From Apostichopus parvimensis (taxonomy: Eukaryota > Echinodermata > Holothuroidea > Aspidochirotida > Stichopodidae), in assembly GCA_000934455.1 (NCBI GenBank), contig KN888396.1:23082-51639 (forward strand): a stretch of 28,558 nt of DNA, read 5' to 3'. A program made the translations under genes and the position numbers. The first letter of the stretch is position 1, and every line of letters starts with the position of its first letter. Shown here piece by piece: positions 1 to 11,300 of this stretch. The notes under the pieces were generated by a model. The model had not been told where the DNA came from and did no database searches. It saw only the letters and a list, made by a program, of their open reading frames with translations.

Positions 1-366
1 AAAAACAACATTAAATTAACCATTTTATAATCCATGAGAAAATAAGTAAACAGCATGTTGGAAATATTTTGAAGAGTATTTGCAATTTACCCAACAAAAT
101 ATTAGCTTGGTTTAAACTTGTCACGAATATTCACACCTACTTAGTACTTTCCCTCCCTAAATTGTTACCAGCAGAGGACCAATTCATGATACAGTCCCCT
201 AGGGCAGACTAGGACTACCAGTTTACCATCTCTGAACCAGTGCATTGCTGTGCCTGAGGTGCTTACCACACCTACTCTCTCTTGTGTTGAGGTAGATGCT
301 TGTTTCAACCTAGAGGCCAAAAGTGCATCACTTGTCTCAAGGCCCCAGCTCTGCAGGTTGAGTCTG
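1..366. other. Unannotated AT-rich sequence
   Basis: No gene, repeat unit or domain recognised. The minus-strand open frame at 165-425 runs into the adjacent MITE and has no recognisable similarity. Confidence 0.6.
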
Positions 367-374
367 TGAGGCAG
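367..374. repeat. Target site duplication (left) of the hAT-like MITE
   Basis: TGAGGCAG, identical to 655-662 on the other side of the element. Confidence 0.85.
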
Positions 375-654
375 CAGGCGCGTAGCCAAGGGGGGGGGCA
401 AGGGGGCAGCCTCCCCCTTGAGCATATTTTTTATATTTTTTTTAATGTTTTTATGATATCGCTAGTAATTTCAAAAGAGAAAATGCTAAGATGCAACTTA
501 CAAGGCCTGGGAAGAGCCATTTCCAGCGATCTGGGAGGCATTTTCAGCCAAAATTTTCTTGTACGCTTCAATAGTTTGCAATGCCATATCTATGGCTCTG
601 ATAGTTTGCCTCCAATTTTGCCCCTCCCTTGAAAAATTCCTTGCTACACGCCTG
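375..654. mobile_element. hAT-like MITE with 8-bp target duplication
   Basis: 280-bp element. The left end starts CAGGCGCGTAGCCAAGG; the reverse complement of the right end starts CAGGCGTGTAGCAAGGAA, so the terminal inverted repeats agree closely. It is flanked on both sides by TGAGGCAG (367-374 and 655-662), a perfect 8-bp target site duplication as made by hAT transposases. A G9 run followed by a C-rich stretch just inside the left end is typical of the widespread CAGG-GCGTAGCC type of non-autonomous hAT elements. No transposase is encoded; the 110-residue plus-strand open frame across it is incidental. Confidence 0.85.
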
Positions 655-662
655 TGAGGCAG
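655..662. repeat. Target site duplication (right) of the hAT-like MITE
   Basis: TGAGGCAG, identical to 367-374. Confidence 0.85.
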
Positions 663-1525
663 TAGCAATTTTATGCCCTGGTCTGCCCATGACTATGTCA
701 ACGCCACATGAACTTTAAAGGAAAGACGACAACAGCCATCACAAATTGTTTCTACTTCTTTCGTCTCTTAGAATTCTTTGGCAGGAGGAGGAGAGGGGGG
801 GGGAAACAACATTAAATCCAGAGAAAGAAAACTTCCTAAATGAAAACCACAGCAATTATAAAGAACACACAGAAACCCAATCAATTCTACGAGAATTTGA
901 GAAAAAATAATACTTAACAAATGTTACTCCATTAGAAAAAAAAAACAGTATGAAAAAATTATATGTACATACCTTGTTTACAAATAACGTGAAGTTGAAA
1001 GGGGCATATTGCTTTCAAAGGTACAAACAGTTGTTAATCTTTTTACTCTAAAAGACACCACCTACCTCTATAAACAAATTCTTTATCATAGCTGTAAAAA
1101 ATGTTCATTTAATTATTTCACTTTTAATTTTTCTTCCCAGTACATTCTCACTTCCACAGCAACATTTTTTTGTATTAATTTTTTTATTTCCGATGGACAG
1201 ATAACTCACATTTCAGGTAAACGAAATATTCTACTTTTACAGACTCGGTGAAATATGTTGCTTAGTTGTCTAACTCAAAATCATGAAAAAGAGAGCACAC
1301 TTAGAAGAAAATGGGAAAAGAATTACTAAATGAGAATGGACTTAATTTTAAAAATAAAAATTATCCCCTTCATCTATTGTTTTCATCTGTTTCTATTCCT
1401 CCTTATTGTGATAAACGATGAGAATAAACAAGATTAAAAGAAATCTTTGGGTACTGCAAGCAGAGCTGTTGCCTTTCACCAAACCGTTGCACTGTATGTA
1501 CTATGCAGCCTATGTCATCAGTAGC
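663..1525. other. Unannotated AT-rich sequence
   Basis: A purine/G-rich patch lies at 780-805 (with G9 at 795-803). Otherwise AT-rich with no recognisable gene; the 80-residue open frame at 1009-1251 is Phe/Thr/Ser-rich low-complexity translation of AT-rich DNA. Confidence 0.5.
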
Positions 1526-1529
1526 TTAA

Positions 1530-1872
1530 AGGGTGTGAAGACTCGCGCACAAAGAAACGTCTCATGCCGGTAATCTGACCTAGTTTCGAATCAGGTGTAA
1601 CAGAAGTGTTAGACACCACCATCGATCCCAGAAAATACACACACAACTTGCTACCGTCGGTAATTAGACACTAGTGTACAGTGAATACATACAGCTACGG
1701 TCAATACCCACAACACAGTGTACATAGCAGCGTGGACATCTCCGGTCTAGATCAAAGATAACAAGATATCACGTTTCATTACTGTCTGCATTTTGTAGCG
1801 ACAAGAAGAAAACGACGGAAAGTTAACTTTTTCAGAGCCCGGCACACGGTTTGGGGCGAGTCTTCAGTGCCT
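1530..1872. mobile_element. TTAA-flanked MITE, complete copy
   Basis: 343-bp element flanked by TTAA at 1526-1529 and 1873-1876. The left end reads AGGGTGTGAAGACTCGC and the reverse complement of the right end reads AGGCACTGAAGACTCGC: 17-bp terminal inverted repeats with three mismatches. A second copy sits at 28233-28558. TTAA target duplications are typical of piggyBac-type and some other cut-and-paste transposases. No transposase frame is present, so it is non-autonomous. The interior has the string AGTTTCGAATC, a weak look-alike of a Pol III B box, so an origin as a tRNA-type SINE was considered, but the inverted ends favour a DNA transposon. Confidence 0.85.
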
Positions 1873-1876
1873 TTAA

Positions 1877-4838
1877 TCCTAACTTGTTTTACATGAACAC
1901 CAACTAAGCCAGGCAGAAGCATATTTTCATCACACCTCAAAACAGGAAAAGATTTACATTACTGTACATCAAACTCACTGAGCTGGGGGGGTTGTGGGAA
2001 AGTCTGGATTTGTGGAAAGCTGATTAAGCAACTTTATGTGAGTTCAGTGTATAAATGCCACTACATACTTTTCGTAATTATAAGATTGAACGAACTTTAC
2101 AGTACATATTGATTCTCATTCCATTTTACCAATATTTGATCACATCCTATATACTTTAAATATACTGAACGAGTGCTTTTTTTCTATATTTAATAAAACA
2201 CATTTTTTACCTTCTATTCAGTCCCTCAGCTCCAAGGCGCTAGCCGACCCCAATGAAAAATTATCAGATTAGTTTCTGGAGGGGTACAATCAAGAAGCCT
2301 TGACATTTGGAAAGACCCTAAACGATAATCCTTTTATTTTTACCCTTGCATAGAAGAAAAAACTTCCTTCAAAAAGTTCATATGTACATTTAAATCAAAT
2401 TCAGTGCACTTCTGTTTAACTTTCCAAAGGTCAAGTATAGCTGTTATCTATATAGCTGCTACTCTAGGTGAAAGGGTAGCAGCTTATTTATGGGCTGATA
2501 TACAGAGGTATGGAGAAAGTCCAACTTCATTTAAACTAAACTAAATACCCTGTTAGCAGGTTTATCTAGGTATGTCAATATACATACATCTACAGTGGAA
2601 GAGAAAAGATGGGACCAATTCAGAGCAGAGTCATAATATATGATTAAATTTACGGGAAAAATAAGGAAAAAATTAAGAAGAGAGAGTAGCACTTGCTACA
2701 GGTTTTGTGCAAATTTTTAACCGTTACCGGTAAGTCAGGCATCTGTCGAAGGCAAGTACACATGAACAATATAAGAACAGTCAACGATCTGGTAGTTTTA
2801 TTACTGTTAAGGTTTTGTCGTTATCTTGATAAAGGTTAGGGTGCTCATAGGATGAATGGGAGGACTTACCCTCCTAAGTAATGTAGAGTTTGTCCCATTA
2901 ACCAAGTCAATATGTAATGCATTAGAGCACATGAAAACTTTAAAAAGTATACTTTAAAGTGTGTTTGACAACAAACCTGATGAAAACTTGGACTCAGAAA
3001 TTGCTATACCCAGAAAACTTCACAATTATGCAAAAGCCGCCTAGATTTAAATCATTGAAGAATGCTTGAAAGTAAGGCGAAGGACTTATGAACAGTAGAT
3101 TTGGCAGAAAGGGAGTTCACAGGCTGAATGGGTCAAGACTTAGTTTTATTTCCATTTCAACATTTGTTATATTTTTTTAACAATTTCTGAGTCAATGTTC
3201 CCATTTTGTCCCATCAAAAGTCCATCAATCTCAAAACTAAGAGAACCAGAGAGTTGTCATGGAAACACAACTCCAGACTATAAAACAACAATGACAATAG
3301 ATCCATCACAGTGCCTTAATTAGTGTAATAATCTGCACAAATTTTTTCTTTCTAGCGAACGGCATCCACAAGTACAAATTCACACACTCCACTCATACTG
3401 GCATATGTAATATCAAACATGTGCAGAATAATTTTGCCCTGTAATCCAATTTTAACGCTTCTTAACGTTCTTTACCTGAAATTAACTGGCTGCATTGGAG
3501 TAAATTTGAAGGTTTCTATACATTTTCATTTGCTTCAGGGTGGTTGAAGAAAGGACTGGATAAATCCAAGCTAAGGTTTCATTTTTCTTCTTTTACATCA
3601 TTCACTTTTTTTTGGTTAAAGAAAAAAAAACACATTAATTTTTAAACTTGTTAAAATGGCTTAGAGGCTGAACTGTTATCTGCAAAAAGGGTTGCACCTT
3701 TTCTTTAAATGTGATTAAATGAGTTTTGGAAGGCAACACAATCCCCCCCCCCTTTCCCAACCCCCCCATTTATATATCAAAACTCTGTTGTGATATGAAT
3801 GCAACAAAGTAAGGCTACATTTTGTGTTTACATAATTGTGTTTCAGTGTGTTAATTTACAGAGAGCTGCTTTAACTATTACCTCTGCTGTATTTGAAATC
3901 TCTCTGAGGAAAGATAAGATAAAAATTACTCGTTCTCGACAAAAGTAAAGGATTTAACCAGCCTAACATATATATGCAATGTAGTATTTGATCAACGAAT
4001 CAGTTTTTTTTACTCTACACAATTGCTTGTGTGCAAGGTAGTCTTCTGTTTGTTTGTTTTTTTTTGTTGCTTTTAGTAGAACATTTCTCTCTTCCAAATA
4101 GATTAATTGGTGGGATTTCAACCTTGAGGTAGAAATAATCCCAGCAGATCTTGTGACAACACCCAGAGGAAGAAAGTGGGCAGATGTAATGCGAGAGGGG
4201 TCATCGGTACAGTGAGCTTTTATTAATTTTTGTAAGCTTTATGGATTTGGAATAAATGGGTTATGGGAAGACGAGGAAAGAAAGTGCGAGCTAACCTCCA
4301 TTATATATATCTGCTAACTGGCTGGTCATCCACACTGTGATAGTGTAAAATAAATAATTGACAATCTCTAGAGCGTGAAATTTACGACCGTTTCTGGTTT
4401 CTTAAGGTTAGCAATCTAGATACATCTGTGTTGACACTCGAAAGGTTAGCACTGATGTAGTATTAAATGTGAATGTATACTTGGAAGGTGATGTTGATGC
4501 AATAATTTTAATTTTTTTGTGTTCAATCTTGAAATGTGGCATTGCTTGCAATATTTACAGTATTCACTCAATGTTCACACTTGGGAGGCGATGTTGCTAC
4601 ACATTCACGTCTGAGTGCATCTGTGTCCACCTCTTTCAAGATAAACTATTTGGTACATTATTTCAAGTGAAGGGGACCTGTGTCCACACATCATGGTTAA
4701 GCTGATACAGTGTGTCATGGGAACAAATCTACATTCACTGTGTAAAACTGACCAACTCTGATCACAAACCATTGAATCTATTGCCAAATTTTCATTCCAG
4801 TTCTACAGTTATGCAAAAAGGACAGATTGACTGGGGTT
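1877..4838. other. Unannotated AT-rich region, possibly distal 3' UTR or intergenic
   Basis: No coding region recognised on either strand. Contains C10 (3743-3752) and C7 (3761-3767) runs, several T-rich tracts, and a loose pair of similar strings about 100 bp apart near 4480 and 4580 (CTTGGAAGGTGATGTTG and CTTGGGAGGCGATGTTG). Part may be the distal 3' UTR of PPTC7. Confidence 0.5.
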
Positions 4839-4844
4839 TTTATT
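4839..4844 (-). terminator. Candidate polyadenylation signal AATAAA for PPTC7
   Basis: First AATAAA on the minus strand after the stop codon (TTTATT on the plus strand). A T-rich stretch (CTGTCCTTTTTGC) follows it within about 25 nt on the transcript strand, as expected of a downstream element. Other copies lie further down, for example near 4217, 3143 and 2335, so use of this one is a guess. Confidence 0.3.
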
Positions 4845-5187
4845 TTTGCAAAATGTTAACAGAAAATAAAATTCCTTGTTATTAGGTATCACAAAGAAAC
4901 TATGTTCCTACATTTTTTTTCCACGGATAGGAACATTCCAGCCATAGTGTGCGTGCAGACACCCTAAAGCAACATCAGTACTATAAATGAAATAAGTAGC
5001 CTTTAAACCTATTTTCCAACTGCTGCTGAAACATGCAACATCTCTGTACCACCTACAATAACATTCATAATGTGTATAGTGTACATATGGGATGGGTAAA
5101 TATGGGATGCAGTTGAAATCAAGGAATTCACTGTGGGATCAACTGGTTGAGTGTCTTCTCCTGTCTATGGTCTTCGATCCCTCCTCC

Positions 5188-5212
5188 CTCCTCCTCCTCC
5201 TCCTCCTCCTCC
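5188..5212. repeat. CTC/GGA trinucleotide microsatellite in the PPTC7 3' UTR
   Basis: About eight perfect CTC units on the plus strand, with related CCTCC sequence on both sides. On the PPTC7 transcript strand it is a purine (GGA)n run beginning about 27 nt after the stop codon. Confidence 0.9.
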
Positions 5213-5238
5213 ATCCTCCACTAGAATCCCATCAACTG

Positions 5239-5303
5239 CTACGTGTCCTCGTCTTCACACTGAACTGCAGACAAAAGCACTGTGATGTCATCAGGTTTAC
5301 CAC
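5239..5303 (-). CDS. PPTC7: PPTC7 terminal coding exon with the KPDDITVLL motif and stop
   Basis: 65 bp of coding sequence. The acceptor is a long T-rich tract then AATAAAG|GTGG, so the base at -3 is A instead of the usual pyrimidine. It reads (G)[20 protein letters not shown] then TAG at 5241-5239. PDDIT carries the second conserved metal-binding Asp of the PP2C fold. The tail QCEDEDT is short and acidic, comparable in length to the vertebrate tail. A second in-frame TAG follows five sense codons after the first. Spliced to the previous exon it restores GGKPDD exactly as expected for the family. Confidence 0.93.
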
Positions 5304-8300
5304 CTTTATTGAAAAGAAAATAAAAAACAGAAAAAAGGCATTAAAAATCATCCAACATTCGATGGTGCTAGAGATGATACTTATAACCATCACTCGTCAG
5401 CATACACAATTCCCCCTCTGAATAAACTTACGGAACTTTGTGGCATGTTAGCACTGCAGGCTCCCATCCCCCACCCAACCACACCCCCACCCCACCCATG
5501 ATCCCATTCTTGGTCACTCACCTCCCTCCCAATACCACGTCTTGCTTCTTTTATAATTTCCACCTTCAGAATTCAACCTACTGTACTGTACAACAAACTT
5601 GTTAACATTTTGCATCCAGAAACATCTGGCTGGTTTTCACATTCTGAGACATCTGTTCCATCAGACAATACTTATTAAAATTTCCAAAACATTTAAAAAA
5701 AAACACATTTTCTTACAAAGTACTGACGAGAATGAAATAGAGAAAGAGCCATGGTTGTGTAATCATAGCCCGAAGGTACTTTCATCCTCTTTGATTACAA
5801 TTGAAGCAGGTCGAACGTGAGAGACATTTACCCAAACTCCAGATAATGTCCATTTGGCAATTCTCTGTAACATAGACTTGTATGTTGAACGTATATGACT
5901 AAAAGGTACAGCAGGATTTAAAATCTCTGAATATCAATAAGGAATCGGAGAGGAAAGGAATACTATCTGAAAGAAATTTTTTCATTTTCCACAAAAGGAA
6001 CATTTGAAAAAGAGACCAAACAGCAGGATTGCGAAGCAATCATAGAGATATGAAAGCAATCAATGTGGAGTGAAGGAGTAACTTTAGATATGGATGGATG
6101 ATAGTCATACAGTTTGGATAACAATTTGAGTACAGACATTTTGTTTTCTGAAATGGAAATAAATTTTCTATCTAAAAGAAATGAAAAAATTGTCATGTAC
6201 GTACATCAGGTTAAATTTTTAATATACTCATCTTAAAAATGCATAAGATGGTCTATTAAACCCCTATATTGTAACTAACAAAATAAAATATTTCAACTGC
6301 AATATAGCTTGTCTAATACCCAGACAGCTGCTAAATAGTTTTCAAATGTATTTTGGAGATTTCCTTATTACAGACCTAGACCTAGACATCTTTTGTGATT
6401 GATTCCCTAATTTTCCATGAACATGTAGGAATTTATCACGTATTCCTTAATTCCTTACCTAAGAAATCCATTCCATTTGCCCTTGCATGTTGTGCAAAAG
6501 GTGACAAGTGAGTAGGATCATAGGCTAGGTCCCTGGCACGCTCAGCTATAGAGTTGACGGCTTGTTGTATACTACCCAAAGTTGAGTCCTGAAAGAGAAA
6601 AGAAAAGTCAAACGTAAAGAAAAGAGTGATTTGCCTGGACGATTAGCAGAAATTTGACAAGACTAGGAGAGCAGCCAACAAAAACAGTAGATGTGCAGAG
6701 ATAGGTTTTTATAACATCAGTACATTGTATTAAATATATTAGTGTGTATTGGCATATATCTGTACAAGTTAATGCCAATGCACACCAATATATTTATTTA
6801 ATAGTGTATTATTGAACATATATTAGTATGTGTTTTCATATCTGTACAATTTACTGTAATGTCAATACACACTAATATATTTAAAAGTACAGTAAATTAT
6901 TAAATATATTTAGTAAGTCCTGTATATTATTAAACATATTATTGTGTATTGGAATATCTACATAGAGGCTTATACACACTAATGCATTTAAAGCAGTATA
7001 TTATTAAATATGTACAATTTGTATATACTGGCATACTGTATTCGTACAGTGAAATATTTGATACAGCATATAAGTGTATATTAATTGGCATATATCTGTA
7101 AAGTTAATGCCAATACAAACATTTAATACAGTATATTATTAAATGTAAAATTATTGTGTATGAGTATATTTTGTACAGTCAATGCCAATACACACTAACA
7201 TATGTCATACAGTATACCGATGTGTCTTACTCAACAATCTGAAAGTTTGCCAGTACCAACAATACTCGGGTTCTTCAAAAACTGTACAACCGTATAAGAG
7301 GTCCTACAAATCTGGACGAACAATCAAGAGAATGGTCGTCATACTGTAGTCTGTTTTTTTTTCGATGGTACAATTGGAGTTTCTGTAAACTGGTAGTGGC
7401 TGGTCAGTGGGCAGGACTGAGCCACTTACCAACAAAGTTACTGTAGGTACGATAGGGTAAAGGAAGGGGCCAAGAGGTGACAGTTAAATGAGGGCTCTGA
7501 GGAGCAGTGTGAATTGCACTTTCCCATCTAACAATTCTAACAACCACCCTCTCCTCTCCTCTGAAGCCCCTCCCCCACCCCACTGACACTAATGTCAAAA
7601 TCTCTGATCGTTTCCTCTTCCTTATGAAAGGTTCAAAGTTTCAATGTTCTCAATTATCAAAATTCTGAGTGGGTGAGCAAGACATGGGCTCTTCAAATGC
7701 TAGATAGAAAGGGACCACGTCCACAGCCCACAGAATTAAGGGCACACAGTGTTAAAAGGTGACCAGTTCATTCTGGGCACGGTAGAACGAGGGTGCTAAG
7801 GTTGTGGGGAGACAGGTAAGCGAGGAGGGAAGTAAATTATAGTGTATAATTTGTATAGAGCTAGTAGATCTCTCTATGGCTTAAAATGCTTTCAGACAAA
7901 ATACTTACACTTTACCAAGGCTTTGTTTGATATATTAATAGAATATCTATATATATACTCATAGATATTCTTATCCTGTAGCACTAAGTGTGAAGAGCGA
8001 TATACCAATATTTATAGCATTCACGGAGATACTGAGCACTGAATAAAACTGGAATGGGAGGCCAATGTACTGTACTCAATAACATCATAACAACCCTAAG
8101 GAAGAACATCATAACAACTCTAAAGGGTATAAGTGAATGTGTCAAAGGTTCTACTACATGTATGTGAGAATTATAACAAAATAAACCACAGGAAGAAGAT
8201 ATGATATCATACTTGGAGACCTGGAGGAAACAATTTTCTCAAGAGGTAAAAGTTTCACCTACTGCACCTTGGTGTGAGGGAGATTTATGAAAACAGGTAA

Positions 8301-11300
8301 AAAAATTATCCTGTTTACAAATAGGGAACAGATGTGTTATAGGCCTTTTTCTGGCCAATATGACATGTATCTGAGATACCAAATGGTTGAGGGTCATATG
8401 TCATAAAGAATGGGGGGGGGGAGAGGGGTACAGGAGGTGAGAAGCAAATTGATGTGTTTCGTAAATTGATGTGCTTCGTATTGTGTGAATCAGTAATACA
8501 TTGTCTATGAGGAAACTATCGTTATCCAACTTCCACAAGTAATTTAACACTTAATCTATACATGATTCAATCTAACAGGGTTCACATAACTGTAAAACTG
8601 TTGAGATGTTTTGATACTTCATGTTCAGTCAATCCATTCCATTAAATTTCCAACAGGAAATACTTCAACAAAGGTCTGATGTCTCTCAGGATGTTAAGTA
8701 AAAGCCAAATGACTCATCTCCTTTCAGAACAGGAGACAAACACAATAGGTGATTAATTGTGTTGTTTTCGAAGCAATTATAGATGAATGTATCTATTAGC
8801 ATGAGACAATTGTTGTCCAATTTTGAATTTCCCGAAAGCAACTACGTCCAACGACAACATTTGATATCAAATTATAAGGAAGTTCTTGACACCGATTCAA
8901 AGGTTAGCAAATAAATTTAAATTTTTGACCAGGAAATGTTTAGATGTATAGAGGACAACATCCGATGTCAGGATGTGAGAGAGAAATCCAAATTGATCAT
9001 CTCCCCCTCAGATCAGGAGACAATGTAATTATGAGTGATACAATGGAATAAAAGGAGATTAATTGCTCTGTTATGCTGCATGCCGAATCAACCTTTCTGC
9101 AGCAAGATGAGTAGACATGTTGTAGCATACATGTACTTGCATACATGTTGTTACATATATACATGAAATAGAGTGAGCATTCAGTTGTTATGAGGGGACA
9201 GGTAAGCAAGAAACTTGACCCATATCCAGAATTCTGGAAATTCTACACAAGTTGGGTGGTAGAAAAATACAGCAATGGTTCTAGTCCCACTGTATATTAA
9301 TAGGTCAGAAACATACACTATTCACAGTAACTGCAGTGTATAGGGCATATGCAGTGTAGTGAAATGTATTTTGCATGTTTCTGTATTGTTGTCTGTTACA
9401 TAACATTTGGTGTAACTTTGTTTGACCATACCTCAAATTGTTCAGATTCAGCTGCATAATTATTCACCCATGTTTGAACGAAGTCCTTGCGTGATTGGGT
9501 TGTTGAACCCTCGTGATTTGTGTTACGTAATTAGTTCTTTCAATGTCCATTGGTATATATACATATATTGGGCGCACACGGACAAAGGACTACTGTACTG
9601 GCGTTGGTTGCGCCTAGCCAGGATACAGAATTTTACATATATCTGAGATTACTTGCGAAACGGTTGGAAAGTAATGCCACGTAATATAATTGTAATAGGG
9701 ACCAGTGGTTTCTTGATGTTCTCGATGTTCAAGGGCTAAAGAGTTTTACGGAGCCATGGAATCTATGTTCGACTGCGAGTAGAATAAGTTGCGGTGACTC
9801 CAACTTTTGTACAAAACCGTCCTTATTTTCGTCTTGCCACGACCGTTACATGCAGTGTAAAGTGAGTGTATTGGGTTAAGTTCAGTATAAAGTGAGCTAT
9901 GAAAGATATTTCAGCCCTGTGCACAGTCTGCTCTCACACAAAACTAATTTTGCTCTAATGTTTTTCCTGCCATTGCATGTTGAGTAGCTGCAAGCTTGCT
10001 AATATGGACATACATTGACGAACTAATCATGCAAACAAAATAAAAGGGGCACGTGAAAAATTAATTTTAAACAAGTTAAGCCATCACAGAGAGACGCTCC
10101 AAACTAGAAAACTCCCACGTGTACAAACAAGCCTTCCTAAATCATCTCTCTAATATCTTCTTGTCACATCCTGAGTTTATTTACATCAATCCAATCTGAC
10201 AACTCAAGTGAAGAAACGATATGCTCTTCTACAGACAGCGTCTCAAACCTCTCGTAAAATCTCAATAAATATTTTGATCCGTGGGAGTGTTACACGAAGG
10301 CGATCGCTCCCATGCGCTGTAAGAAAGAGGAATATTTTATCGACCTTCTAGTCGAAGCCCATCTTTCAGAGCTATTCAGATGTACGTATACAGACAAAAC
10401 CTACTTGGAAATTGTGCATTTAAATATTATACAACCATATCAGTTTAGATGCTGCAGATTGAAAAAAGGATGAAATCCTAGATCAGAAATGCATGGTAGG
10501 ACTTCAGAACGGTAAATTTGGAAGGACGTGGGTGATGACCTCATAGAGGGTCACTGGGGGGCGCAGTGCAAGAAAGTCACCATGTTTGTAGTCTAGGTAG
10601 ATCAGAGTGTGAATGTATAGGGAGACAGGTAAGTGAGGAATGAATCACTATGCACTAATGTCATTTGTCAGCACGATTTGTTTCGATAATATTAAGATCT
10701 TCTTCTTTCTTGCTTTTTATTTTCTATTAAATTCCACATAAAATGCACCACAAAAACACACATTTCTGATTCTAGAGGATGGGCTTTGTTTTTCCTTTTC
10801 TCTTTGTACTGTGCACATATCAATCCTAAAGACTCATGTTCCATATGACACAATATGATGACACAATATCAAGCTGTCTCACATCTACTGCACGATACTA
10901 CATCTTAACTCTTGACCATTAAACTACTGTAAGGCTGACCTAGACCAAATATATTCACAGATATCGAAAAGAAGAAGGTAATTAATATCAACAGTCCAAA
11001 ATGTTAACACTTGATTAACTGAGCAGCAGGACACATCTTTCTGCAGAATGTCACAATATGACGGGACAATACAAAGCTATCTCGCATGTACTGCAGGATA
11101 CTACATCTCGACTCTTGACCGGTAAACTAAGGCTGACCTAGACCAAATATATTCACACATATCAAAAAGAAGTACAGTATGTAATTAATATCAACAGTCC
11201 AAAATGTCACTTGATTAACTGAGCAGCACAATGCATCTTTCTGTAGAATGACACAATATAACGACACAATACAAAGCTATCTCGCATCTACTGCGCGATA

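Larger units (their letters stand above)
4839..5238 (-). other. Probable PPTC7 3' UTR, at least its proximal part
   Basis: Sequence just downstream of the PPTC7 stop on the minus strand. It contains a GGA-repeat close to the stop and no AATAAA until about 400 nt away. The true end of the transcript cannot be read from sequence alone; it may extend kilobases further toward position 1. Confidence 0.5.

Noticed and set aside
300..632. 110-residue plus-strand open frame
   Set aside because: Most of it lies inside the hAT-like MITE (375-654), including its poly-G block; non-coding element sequence.
1530..1640. tRNA-derived SINE head (B-box-like AGTTTCGAATC)
   Set aside because: Only about 8 of 10 B-box positions fit, no convincing A box lies at the right distance, and the element has terminal inverted repeats with TTAA duplications instead.
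5092..5421. 109-residue plus-strand open frame with a poly-Leu stretch
   Set aside because: Antisense to the last PPTC7 exon; the Leu run is the CTC microsatellite.
9422..9900. CpG-richer patch with a 74-codon frame and a TATATATA string, considered as a promoter or gene
   Set aside because: No recognisable protein, stops follow soon, and no splice-consistent continuation; composition alone is not enough.
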